Source: Actinomycetes bacterium
Lineage (GTDB): Bacteria > Actinomycetota > Acidimicrobiia > Acidimicrobiales > RAAP-2
Reading direction: 5' to 3'
NCBI GenBank assembly: GCA_021799915.1
Contig: JAJYZN010000121.1
Span: 1 to 8,455, forward strand
DNA length: 8,455 nt
The translations under genes were made by a program, and so were the position numbers. The notes beneath the pieces are model-generated. The model did no database searches. It was not told the origin of the DNA and saw nothing but the letters and a program-made list of their open reading frames with translations. Shown in pieces: positions 1 to 5,971 of the stretch (positions within the stretch are counted from its first letter, which is position 1; every line of letters begins with the position of its first letter).

Positions 1-84
1 GTCGTGATCCCTGTGGCGGCCCACGCCAAGCCGCGGCGGATCGAAGTGAAGGGCTCTTCCGAGCGACAGCAGCTCTCGGCCTGA
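1..84 (+). CDS. C-terminal end of a probable Hsp20 / alpha-crystallin small heat-shock protein (5' partial)
   Basis: Frame 1 is open from the window edge and ends at TGA 82-84, giving 27 residues that begin VVIPVAAHAKPRRIEVKG. A final beta strand with an I-P-V (I/V-x-I/V) motif followed by A-x-x-A-K-P-R-x-I-x-V is the usual ending of bacterial Hsp20 proteins, where the motif docks into a neighbouring subunit's alpha-crystallin domain. These are ATP-independent holdase chaperones of the cytoplasm. The alpha-crystallin domain itself lies outside the window, so the call rests on the tail alone. A strong stem-loop starts 9 bp after the stop, which fits the end of a transcription unit. The short polar tail after the motif (residues 19-27) is ordinary for the family. 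Confidence 0.6.
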   Translation, partial: VVIPVAAHAKPRRIEVKGSSERQQLSA

Positions 85-93
85 GGGGAGGAG

Positions 94-128
94 CGGCACC
101 GTGGCCGGCGCATGCCGCCACGGTGCCG
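94..128 (+). terminator. Strong stem-loop downstream of the hsp20-like gene, probable terminator
   Basis: Arms 94-105 and 117-128 are perfectly complementary over 12 bp (CGGCACCGTGGC with its reverse complement). Inside them, after a one-base bulge, GGC 107-109 pairs with GCC 114-116 around a GCAT loop. There is no T-run after the stem, as is common for actinobacterial terminators. Its position 9 bp after a stop codon and about 150 bp before amt supports termination of the upstream gene. An attenuator or regulatory hairpin in a long amt leader is the alternative. Confidence 0.6.
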
Positions 129-278
129 TGGTCACCGCGAGTCCACCTCCAAGCACCCGGGTTCGCGCTAGGGTCGGCGCCCATCGTCCGGTCCCCCGGG
201 GAGGCACTTCCGTCCTTGGGCGCATGCCGTCCCGGGGCGCCGGTCGTACATTGAGCCACCGACCGGCAAGGAGGCCCG

Positions 279-1526
279 TTGAGCACCGGGAACACCGCAT
301 GGGTGCTAGTCAGCGCAGCCCTGGTCCTGTTCATGACGCCAGGACTTGCCCTGTTCTACGGAGGGATGGTCCGGTCCAAGGGTGTCCTCGCGGTGATGAT
401 GCAGAGCTTCATCTGCATCGGGGTCGTCACCGTGCTCTGGGCAACGTTCGCCTTCAGTCTTGCGTTCGGACCTGACGCCGGTGGCGGGCTGATCGGGACC
501 TTGCGCCTGGCGGGGCTCGGGCACATGGCCCACAGCCTGCCCGGCTACCACGGGCTCACGGTGTCCCCACTGGCGGTGATGGTCTTCCAGATGATGTTCG
601 CCGTGATCACCGCAGCGCTCATCAGCGGAGGGGCGGTCGACCGCATCCGGTTCCCGGCGTTCGTCGTGTTCATCGTCCTCTGGCTGGTCCTCGTGTACGT
701 CCCGCTCGCCCACTGGGTGTTCAGCCCCACTGGTTGGCTGGCCCGCAGGGGGGTGCTCGACTTCGCCGGGGGGACCGTGGTGGAGATCAACTCAGGGTTT
801 TCCACGCTGGCCCTCGTCTTGGTGCTCGGTCGGCGCCGCGGGTGGCCACGCGATCCCATGCCGCCGCACTCGGTGCCCCTCAGCCTCCTCGGCGCGGGGA
901 TCCTGTGGTTCGGATGGTTCGGGTTCAATGCCGGTTCGGCGCTGGGTGCCAACGACGTCGCCGTCCACGCCTTCGTCAACACCCAGCTCGCCGCCGCCGC
1001 CGGGCTGCTCGGCTGGCTGCTGTTCGAATCGCTGAAGGAAAAGGTGGCGACGACCTTGGGCGCCGCGTCGGGCGCGGTCGCCGGCATGGTGGCGATCACC
1101 CCGTGTGCCGGGTACATCGGCCCCATGCCGGCCCTGCTCGTGGGGGCGGTCGCCGGCATCGTCTGTGCCCTGGCCGTACGCCTCAAGTTCAAGCTCCGCT
1201 ACGACGACTCGCTCGACGTGCTCGGCGTTCACGGCGTCGGCGGGATCGTCGGCATGGTGCTGCTCGGGCTGTTCGCCTCGCGTGCCATCGACCCGTCGGG
1301 GGCCAACGGACTGTTCGAGGGCGGGGGCGCTCACCTCCTCGCAGAGGAGCTCCTGGCCACGGTCGTGGCAGTCGGGTTCTGCTTCGCGATGACCTTCCTC
1401 ATCGCGAAGGCCGTCGACCTCACGATGGGGCTCCGGGTGTCGGCCGAGCAGGAGTTCGAGGGTCTGGACCTCGCGCAGCACGCCGAGACTGCCTACTCGA
1501 TGGCCAGCGGGGGGCACACGGTCTGA
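279..1526 (+). CDS. amt: Ammonium transporter (Amt/Mep/Rh family) with Glu at the first twin-His position
   Basis: This is an inner-membrane channel for ammonium uptake, trimeric in the family. The TTG start at 279 is preceded by AAGGAGG at 268-274, and the 415-residue product is of normal family length. Diagnostic stretches are TPGLALFYGGMVRSKGV (20-36), DFAGGTVV (161-168), GWFGFNAGSA (212-221), DVLGVHGVGGIVG (313-325) and the cytoplasmic tail beginning GLRVSAEQEFEGLD. Relative to E. coli AmtB, the phenylalanine gate (F107, F216), the structural aspartate (D161), the S1 serine (S220) and the second pore histidine (H318) are retained. The first pore histidine (AmtB H168) is replaced by E169, codon 783-785. 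F148 sits where AmtB has W148, which I recall as common in actinobacterial Amts. No glnK or glnD follows, although they often do in other genomes, so PII control would have to act from elsewhere. The next gene converges on it. Confidence 0.95.
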   Translation: MSTGNTAWVLVSAALVLFMTPGLALFYGGMVRSKGVLAVMMQSFICIGVVTVLWATFAFSLAFGPDAGGGLIGTLRLAGLGHMAHSLPGYHGLTVSPLAVMVFQMMFAVITAALISGGAVDRIRFPAFVVFIVLWLVLVYVPLAHWVFSPTGWLARRGVLDFAGGTVVEINSGFSTLALVLVLGRRRGWPRDPMPPHSVPLSLLGAGILWFGWFGFNAGSALGANDVAVHAFVNTQLAAAAGLLGWLLFESLKEKVATTLGAASGAVAGMVAITPCAGYIGPMPALLVGAVAGIVCALAVRLKFKLRYDDSLDVLGVHGVGGIVGMVLLGLFASRAIDPSGANGLFEGGGAHLLAEELLATVVAVGFCFAMTFLIAKAVDLTMGLRVSAEQEFEGLDLAQHAETAYSMASGGHTV

Positions 1527-1585
1527 CGGGTGCGCGCTCTGACGGGCACACGCTCTGACGGGCACACGCTCTAACGGGTGCTCTT
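1522..1585. repeat. 16-bp tandem repeat, 4 copies, over the amt stop codon
   Basis: Units start at 1522, 1538, 1554 and 1570. Units 2 and 3 are identical (TCTGACGGGCACACGC); units 1 and 4 are diverged. The TGA of amt lies inside the first unit, so the array seems to have grown by duplicating the end of the gene. It fills most of the 81-bp gap between the convergent amt and membrane-protein genes. No function is evident. Confidence 0.85.
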
Positions 1586-1607
1586 GGACGCTGCGGAGGA
1601 CCGCCGT

Positions 1608-2087
1608 TCAGGTAGCGAGCCGTCCTTCCACGCTCGCAAGCCGGTCGACCAGCTCTCGCAGGACGTGATCCTGGGCCCCCAAGTGCTCTTGGAGCTTGAA
1701 TGCCTCGTGGAGGACGGCGTCGGCGTCGCGCGACGTGGCGTCGGCACGCCTCTCGGCTTCGCTCGCCAAGATGTTCTGTCCGACGAGGACGACTGACAGC
1801 AGCACGAGCTGGAGAAAGGTCTGGGAGATCCACGACACGAGCACGACCGCGCTGTGTGCGTCGATCGCGGACGGCAGGCTGACCAGCGCCAGGGCGGCGA
1901 ACGCGTAGGCGCACCACATCGTGCCCACCCCGTTGGTGACCCGGACCGCGAGCCACGCGTTGAACCGAACCAGCACCGGAGTGGCCCGCGGGCGGCCGCT
2001 CCCGGCCTCCCGCGGGCTGCCGGCACCTCCCAGCTTGGTCTGGGTGCGCTCGTGGGGAACGTACTCGTAGATAGTGGGCGCTGTCAC
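1608..2087 (-). CDS. Small two-helix membrane protein, DUF1003-like
   Basis: A 159-residue protein. The GTG start at 2087 has AGGAGG (complement of 2094-2099) six bases upstream; the frame stays open further upstream only through repeat DNA. Residues 1-38 are polar. F42-NAWLAVRVTNGVGTMW leads into two hydrophobic helices at roughly 55-73 and 82-104, joined by a short loop. Then comes LVGQN (101-105) and a charged, probably coiled-coil tail (110-156, with DADAVLHEAFKLQEHLGAQD). Two helices, a V-G-Q-N motif and an Arg/Asp/Glu-rich coil are the layout of DUF1003-type proteins. I recall close homologues in other actinobacteria, all without known function. It is probably inserted in the cytoplasmic membrane with its tail in the cytoplasm. 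It is convergent with amt and divergent from purU, so apparently monocistronic. Confidence 0.8.
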   Translation of the reverse strand: MTAPTIYEYVPHERTQTKLGGAGSPREAGSGRPRATPVLVRFNAWLAVRVTNGVGTMWCAYAFAALALVSLPSAIDAHSAVVLVSWISQTFLQLVLLSVVLVGQNILASEAERRADATSRDADAVLHEAFKLQEHLGAQDHVLRELVDRLASVEGRLAT

Positions 2088-2171
2088 GACCTGCCTCCTC
2101 GCCTGGTCCCGGCCGACCGATCCGGCCCGGTGCTGCCGGACATCATGGCTTCCGAGCTCCTGGTGCCGCCT

Positions 2172-2269
2172 CCAGCGGGCCGGCTCCAACTCGTCACCGC
2201 CAGCGCGCCGGCTCCAACTCGTCACCTCCAGCGCGCCGGCTCCAGCGTGCCGGCCCCAGCGCGCCGGCG
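2172..2269. repeat. 14-bp-period tandem array, 7 units, between the DUF1003-like gene and purU
   Basis: Seven consecutive 14-bp units fill 98 bp. Units 1, 3, 5, 6 and 7 are variants of CCAGCGCGCCGGCT; units 2 and 4 are the related CCAACTCGTCACCK. The first four units therefore also form a 28-bp higher-order repeat. The array lies in the divergent upstream region of both genes, about 85 bp from the membrane-protein start and 79 bp from the chosen purU start. It could affect promoter spacing or simply be a minisatellite. No clear promoter was found beside it. Confidence 0.85.
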
Positions 2270-2347
2270 CTGGCTCACACGTATGCCTCCTCGCGCTCAG
2301 CCCGGCACGTGGGCGCGACCCTGCCCGTACCACCACGCCGATCGGGA

Positions 2348-3232
2348 ATGATGGAGGACATGCGGCGATACGTGCTGACGGTCACCTGCCCGGACCGCAC
2401 CGGCATCGTCGCGGCTGTGAGTGGGTTCATCGCCGAGAACGGTGGCTGGGTGCTCGAGGCCGCCCAGCACGGAGACCTGTCCACCGGACGATTTTTCCTC
2501 CGGATCGAGGTGATCGCCGAGACGCTCCCGTTCGGTCCGGACGGATTTCGCGAGCGCTTCGTCCCGGTGGCCGAAGAGTTCGACATGTCGTGGCACCTCT
2601 CGGACACCGACATTCGCAAGCGGGTCGTCATCTGCGTCAGCCAGGAGGACCACTGCCTGGTCGACCTGCTCTACCGATGGCGCAGCGGCGATTTGGACTG
2701 CGACATTCCCTGCGTCATCTCCAACCACGAGACACTGAGAGCGACGGTGGAATGGCACGGCATCGCCTATCACCATGTGCCGATGCCGGCCGGCCACTCG
2801 GCGATCGCCGACAGCGACCGGCAGGACGCGTTCGAGGAGATCGCCCGCATCTTCGAAGAGGCGGGCGGCGACGTCATGGTGCTGGCCCGCTACATGCAGA
2901 TCATCCCGGCCGCGCTCTGCGACCGCTACCGGGGCAGGATCTTGAATATCCACCACAGCTTCCTCCCCTCGTTCGCCGGAGCGAAGCCGTACCACCAAGC
3001 GTTCGAACGCGGGGTGAAGCTCATCGGCGCGACTTGCCACTACGTCACCGCCGACTTGGACGCGGGACCGATCATCGAGCAGGACACCCGCCGGATCGAC
3101 CACACCGACTCGGTGGACGACCTGCTCCGCATCGGACGTGACATCGAGCGCACCGTGCTTGCGAGAGGGCTGCGCTGGCACCTCGAGGACCGGGTCCTCG
3201 TCAACGGCGCCCGCACCGTCGTATTCACCTGA
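2348..3232 (+). CDS. purU: Formyltetrahydrofolate deformylase PurU
   Basis: Hydrolyses 10-formyl-tetrahydrofolate to formate and tetrahydrofolate in the cytoplasm, balancing the one-carbon pool and supplying formate. The 294-residue product has an N-terminal ACT domain (about 6-85, YVLTVTCPDRTGIVAAVSGF) and a C-terminal formyltransferase-fold domain (about 92-290). The catalytic triad is visible as N200 and H202 in ILNIHHSFLPSF and D238 in TADLDAGPII. The H-to-D spacing of 36 matches that of PurN (H108, D144). LLYRWRSGDLDCDI (108-120) and HGIAYHHVP (137-145) are typical PurU stretches. The start is uncertain: in-frame GTG 2309 and ATG at 2348, 2351 and 2360 are possible. GGAGG at 2353-2357 lies only two bases before ATG 2360, which gives the most family-like N-terminus (MRRYVLTVTCPD). 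It stands alone, converging on the MFS gene. Confidence 0.95.
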   Translation: MMEDMRRYVLTVTCPDRTGIVAAVSGFIAENGGWVLEAAQHGDLSTGRFFLRIEVIAETLPFGPDGFRERFVPVAEEFDMSWHLSDTDIRKRVVICVSQEDHCLVDLLYRWRSGDLDCDIPCVISNHETLRATVEWHGIAYHHVPMPAGHSAIADSDRQDAFEEIARIFEEAGGDVMVLARYMQIIPAALCDRYRGRILNIHHSFLPSFAGAKPYHQAFERGVKLIGATCHYVTADLDAGPIIEQDTRRIDHTDSVDDLLRIGRDIERTVLARGLRWHLEDRVLVNGARTVVFT

Positions 3233-3238
3233 CGGCGG

Positions 3239-3294
3239 CCCGCACACCGAGGCCCGCACACCGAGGCCCGCGCACCGAGTCCCGCACACCGCGG
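3239..3294. repeat. 14-bp tandem repeat, 4 copies, just after purU
   Basis: Units start at 3239, 3253, 3267 and 3281. The first two are identical (CCCGCACACCGAGG); units 3 and 4 differ by two bases each. The array begins seven bases after the purU stop, in the purU/MFS convergent gap. It has the same 14-bp period as two other arrays in the window but a different unit sequence. Confidence 0.8.
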
Positions 3295-3340
3295 GCTCTA
3301 CACCCCGAAGCTCGCACCGCCCGACGAAGTTCGTGAGGCG

Positions 3341-3391
3341 GCTGACCCGCCCGCCCGGCTGACCTGCCCGCCCGGTTGACCCGCCCGCAGG
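3341..3391. repeat. 17-bp tandem repeat, about 3 copies, beside the MFS gene stop
   Basis: Units at 3341, 3358 and 3375 follow GCTGACCCGCCCGCCCG with a few changes. CGGCTGACC, at 3339-3347 and again at 3357-3365, is the reverse complement of CGGTCAGCCG's core at 3402-3410, which contains the stop codon of the minus-strand transporter. A long-looped stem is therefore possible and might help end transcription between the two convergent genes. I see no compact hairpin with a T-run. Confidence 0.65.
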
Positions 3392-3403
3392 CCGCCCGCC
3401 CGG

Positions 3404-4882
3404 TCAGCCGATGGAGGCCGCGGCAGCGGCGACGGCCGGCTCGGGCTCGATCTCGGCGGCAGAGGCCTCCAGGGTCTGGCCCTTGGGCTCGGGCAGCGCC
3501 ACCAGGGTGAGCGCGACTCCGACGACCGAGACGCCGGCCATGATCCCCATGACCCCGCTGATGCCCACCGAGGTCAGGAGGTGCGGCACCAAGAGGGCCC
3601 CGAGGAACGCCCCAAACTTGCCGCATCCAGCCGAGATGCCATCCCCGGTACCCCGGACCGAGGTCGGGAAGACCTCCGAGGGGAACACGAAGGTGGTGAC
3701 GTTCGGCCCGAACTCGATGAAGAAGTAGCTGATGGCGAACAGGGGGAGGAACACGCCGATCGCCGTCGCGCCGTCTGGGAGGAGCCATATCAGCCCGAAG
3801 GCGATCGCCATGACGACGAAGCCCTGCCACTGGATGCGGCGCCGCCCGATCCGGTCCATCAAGAAGACCGCCACCCAGTACCCCGGGAACGCCGCGATGG
3901 CGAATATGGCGAGCGAGATCAGCGTGTGGTCGAGCAGCGTGCCCTTGGGCTGGAGCAGCTTGAGGATGAGAGGGCTCGACACCGAGTTCCCGTAGAAGGC
4001 GATATCGAGGAGGAACCAACTCCCGGCCGTGCCGATGAGGCGGAGGAGGAAAGGCCGGGAGGTGAGCTTCTGGCGCATGCCGGCACCGGCCGCGCTGGAG
4101 CCGATCGGTGCGACGCCCACCTGTCCGGGCGCGTCGGCTCGGGTCGGCGAGCCGGTGCCACCGCCGTTCAGCCGGACGGCCGGCTGCTCGCCGGTCACCC
4201 ACTCCACCGTCTTGGCCGTGGTCGCCGCATCCCCCTGCACGCTCATGGTGTAGCGGGGGGTCTCCCGGATCCGGCGGCGCAGGTAGATGACCGATGCTGC
4301 CGGGATGGCGCCGATCCCGAGCATCAGCCTCCAAGCCACGTCGTTGGGCACCCCCGCACCGAGGAAGATCGAGGCGATGGCCGGACCTGCGAGCAGCCCC
4401 AGGCCCTGCATCGCGAACACCGACCCGACGAGCCGGCCTCGGGACTTGCGGTTCGCGTACTCCGAGGTGATCACCGCCGAGGTCGCGTAGTCGCCGCCGA
4501 CGCCGTAGCCGACGAGCAGCCGGAAGATGAACAGCGAGGTGAAGTTCCAGGCAAACGCGCACAGCAGCGCACCGAGCACCAGGATCGCCACTTCGACGCC
4601 GTACATGCGCTTGCGGCCCCACATGTCCATCAGCTTGCCGAACGTGAGGGCGCCGGCCACCGAGGCGAGGAGCGAGATCGAGTTGAGGAGGGAGATCTGG
4701 TTGGTGCTCAGGTGGAAGATCGGGGTGAGGATCACCGTCACCGTCCCGATGATGAACAGGTCGTAGGCATCGGTGAAGAAGCCCATCCCCGCCGTGAACA
4801 CGGTGAGCCAGTGCTTCTTGCCGACTTCGGCCTCGTCCAAAGGTCGGTAGAGCTCGGTGATGGTCGCCATCGATTCGCCCAC
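3404..4882 (-). CDS. MFS transporter of the phosphate:H+ symporter (PHS) family
   Basis: A 492-residue, 12-helix carrier predicted to import inorganic phosphate with protons. The GTG start at 4882 has AGGAGG (complement of 4889-4894) six bases upstream; ATG at 4870 is an alternative. FFTDAYDLFIIGTVT (35-49), GVGGDYATSAVITSEYA (127-143), SVFAMQGLG (154-162), GSWFLLDIAFYGNSV (287-301) and FGPNVTTFVFPSE (391-403) are PHS hallmarks. Residues equivalent to those placed in the fungal PiPT phosphate site are all present at matching spacings: D38/D41, D131, Q159, W289, D293, Y297 and probably N394. The usual GGDYPLS signature reads GGDYATS here. The loop between helices 6 and 7 (about 215-270) is long and Gly/Ala-rich. 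The Ala/Glu-rich C-terminus (475-492) looks disordered. A PHO-box-like element 126 bp upstream supports phosphate as substrate. Related sugar or organic-acid carriers are the alternative, less likely. Confidence 0.88.
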   Translation of the reverse strand: MGESMATITELYRPLDEAEVGKKHWLTVFTAGMGFFTDAYDLFIIGTVTVILTPIFHLSTNQISLLNSISLLASVAGALTFGKLMDMWGRKRMYGVEVAILVLGALLCAFAWNFTSLFIFRLLVGYGVGGDYATSAVITSEYANRKSRGRLVGSVFAMQGLGLLAGPAIASIFLGAGVPNDVAWRLMLGIGAIPAASVIYLRRRIRETPRYTMSVQGDAATTAKTVEWVTGEQPAVRLNGGGTGSPTRADAPGQVGVAPIGSSAAGAGMRQKLTSRPFLLRLIGTAGSWFLLDIAFYGNSVSSPLILKLLQPKGTLLDHTLISLAIFAIAAFPGYWVAVFLMDRIGRRRIQWQGFVVMAIAFGLIWLLPDGATAIGVFLPLFAISYFFIEFGPNVTTFVFPSEVFPTSVRGTGDGISAGCGKFGAFLGALLVPHLLTSVGISGVMGIMAGVSVVGVALTLVALPEPKGQTLEASAAEIEPEPAVAAAAASIG

Positions 4883-4909
4883 TGTGGACCTCCTCCTCCT
4901 CGTCGCGTC

Positions 4910-4930
4910 GCGTCGTGAACTTCACGACGC
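4910..4930. promoter_or_regulatory. Perfect 21-bp palindrome in the leader of the MFS transporter gene
   Basis: GCGTCGTGAA (4910-4919) and its exact reverse complement (4921-4930) flank a single central base. With a one-base centre it cannot form an ordinary hairpin loop without opening several pairs, so a binding site for a dimeric regulator is more likely. It lies 27 bp upstream of the GTG start, beside the ribosome-binding site, where a bound repressor could block expression. The regulator is unknown. The half site does not match the tetR-amidohydrolase operator. Confidence 0.6.
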
Positions 4931-5007
4931 TCTCCGTGCTGATCTCACCGACACGATGACCGACAAGGGTTACCAGGATGCGATAGGAGCGAGACCGGAG
5001 GGGAAAA

Positions 5008-5029
5008 TGAAGGTGAACTCGAAGTGAAC
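5008..5029 (-). promoter_or_regulatory. Candidate PHO box (PhoP-type direct repeats) upstream of the phosphate transporter
   Basis: Read on the minus strand, GTTCACTTCGA (5029-5019) is followed at once by GTTCACCTTCA (5018-5008): two directly abutting 11-bp repeats. The PhoP-binding PHO box described in Streptomyces is built of 11-bp direct repeat units whose conserved part is close to GTTCACC. I found no other tandem GTTCA pair in the window. It precedes the PHS-family gene in the right orientation. A plausible -10, TATCGC (complement of 4980-4985), lies 22 bases downstream of the repeats, which would place them at or just upstream of the -35 region. Induction by phosphate starvation is inferred. 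Confidence 0.7.
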
Positions 5030-5055
5030 CACCGCGCCAGGGGGCTCGGCGCCCG

Positions 5056-5153
5056 GAACCCGAGGCAGGGAACCCGAGGCAGGGAACCCGAGGCAGGGAA
5101 CCCGAGGCAGGGAACCCGAGGCAGGGAACCCGAGGCAGGGAACCCGAGGCAGG
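5056..5153. repeat. Perfect 14-bp tandem repeat, 7 copies
   Basis: Seven identical copies of GAACCCGAGGCAGG run without interruption from 5056 to 5153; an eighth, at 5154-5167, is degenerate. Perfect identity implies recent expansion or active homogenisation. The unit is not a multiple of three, yet no phase meets a stop codon, so open frames run through it on both strands; they have no family match or start signal and are taken as artefacts. It begins about 40 bp beyond the SDR stop and ends about 27 bp before the PHO-type repeats. Confidence 0.95.
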
Positions 5154-5192
5154 GAACCTGGGACCGGGCTCCCGACACGGGGAGGCCGGCGC

Positions 5193-5966
5193 TCAGCCGA
5201 CGGTGGCGATGCCGCCGTCCACGGGGATCACGGCGCCGGTCAGGTACGACCCGGCCCGCGACGCCAGGAAGACGGCCGTACCGGCCATGTCGTCGGGGCG
5301 CCCGATCCGTTTGAGCGGGGCGGCCGCGGCAATCTGCTCGCCAAAGGTCGCCAAGGTGGCAGCCATCATCTTGGACTCGAACGGCCCCGGCGCGATGGCA
5401 TTCACCGTGATCACCGGTGCCAGCCTCCGTGCCAGGTGGCGGGTGAGCTGGTGGACGGCGGCTTTGGACGCGGAGTAGGAGTACGTCTCCAAGACCGGAA
5501 CATGGATCCCGTCGATCGAACCGATGTTGATGATCCGTGCCGGGTCTTCCTGGGTGCCGGCGGCGTGCAGCAAAGGAATGAGGAACTTGGTCAGGTGGAA
5601 GACGCCTTTCACGTTGAGTGCCAGCACTCGCTCCCATGCCGCTTCGTCGAACTCCTCGAGGGGGGCGCCCCAGGTCGCACCCGCGTTGTTGACCAGGATG
5701 TCCAGCCGGGACTCGCGCTCGGCCAGCGCCTCAGCCAGAGCCCGGCACCCGTCCTCGGTCGACAGGTTCGCCCCGAGGGCAGTGCAACTGCCGTGGCGGG
5801 AGAGCTCGGCGGCGACGGACTCGCAGTCTTCGACCTTGCGCGACGCCACGTACACGGCGGCGCCGGCCTCGACCAGCCCGGTGGCGATCATCCGCCCGAT
5901 CCCACGGGAACCGCCGGTGACCAAGGCCGTCTTGCCGTCGAGGGAGAAGAGCTCGTCGTGGGGCAT
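5193..5966 (-). CDS. Short-chain dehydrogenase/reductase, RhlG/FabG-like
   Basis: A cytoplasmic NAD(P)H-dependent oxidoreductase of the classical SDR type, 257 residues. TGGSRGIG (17-24) is the dinucleotide glycine motif, and S42-R43 after strand 2 suggests NADPH preference. NNAG is at 93-96. The catalytic tetrad is N118, S150, Y164 and K168 (YSASK), and the fold ends with TGAVIPVDGG. From memory its closest named relative is Pseudomonas RhlG (beta-ketoacyl reductase): shared features are FSL-x-G at the start, RLDILVNNAG, PARxINIGS and the IAPGPFxSKM loop. The true substrate is unknown. Start: ATG 5966 has GAGG (5970-5973) close upstream. ATG 5975, in frame and three codons earlier, overlaps the tetR stop as ATGA; either implies translational coupling with tetR. 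Genome context suggests a role beside the divergent amidohydrolase and decarboxylase genes. Confidence 0.9.
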   Translation of the reverse strand: MPHDELFSLDGKTALVTGGSRGIGRMIATGLVEAGAAVYVASRKVEDCESVAAELSRHGSCTALGANLSTEDGCRALAEALAERESRLDILVNNAGATWGAPLEEFDEAAWERVLALNVKGVFHLTKFLIPLLHAAGTQEDPARIINIGSIDGIHVPVLETYSYSASKAAVHQLTRHLARRLAPVITVNAIAPGPFESKMMAATLATFGEQIAAAAPLKRIGRPDDMAGTAVFLASRAGSYLTGAVIPVDGGIATVG

Positions 5967-5971
5967 AGCCC

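Larger units (their letters stand above)
4883..5192. other. 310-bp intergenic region between the SDR stop and the MFS start
   Basis: No gene is supported here. In the direction of the MFS gene (right to left) it holds the 14-bp x 7 array (5056-5153) and the two 11-bp PHO-type repeats (5008-5029). A possible -10 element TATCGC (complement of 4980-4985) follows, then a leader of roughly 90 bases carrying a 21-bp palindrome (4910-4930) and a good ribosome-binding site. The stretch 4930-5035 is clearly less GC-rich than its surroundings, as expected of a promoter. The layout suggests the transporter has its own promoter and is not simply read through from tetR and the SDR gene. Confidence 0.65.

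Noticed and set aside
247..252. TACATT as a -10 element for amt
   Set aside because: It fits TANNNT, but the only TTG-like -35 (216-221) is 25 bp away, too far to support a promoter call.
306..1565. Long antisense and out-of-frame ORFs over amt
   Set aside because: High-GC shadow frames; their products are Arg/His/Pro-rich with no domain, while the amt frame has clear family motifs throughout.
1592..1604. GCGG-AGGA-CCGC hairpin between the convergent amt and DUF1003-like genes as a terminator
   Set aside because: A four-base-pair stem is too weak to call in DNA of this GC content.
2088..2336. N-terminal extension of the DUF1003-like protein up to 2336
   Set aside because: The extra 83 residues come from the 14-bp repeat array and neighbouring DNA; the GTG at 2087 has a well-placed AGGAGG.
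3581..4918. 445-codon plus-strand ORF opposite the MFS gene
   Set aside because: Antisense shadow of the transporter: composition is dominated by E, R, D and H with no motif, and the minus frame carries every PHS signature.
5056..5153. Possible CRISPR array
   Set aside because: Units are 14 bp, identical and contiguous with no spacers, and there are no cas genes.
5024..5314. Plus-strand open frame with repeats such as REPEAGNPRQGT, and minus-strand frames through the same array
   Set aside because: The repeats arise from a 14-bp DNA unit read in rotating phases; the frames overlap the SDR gene antisense, have no plausible start signal and match no family.
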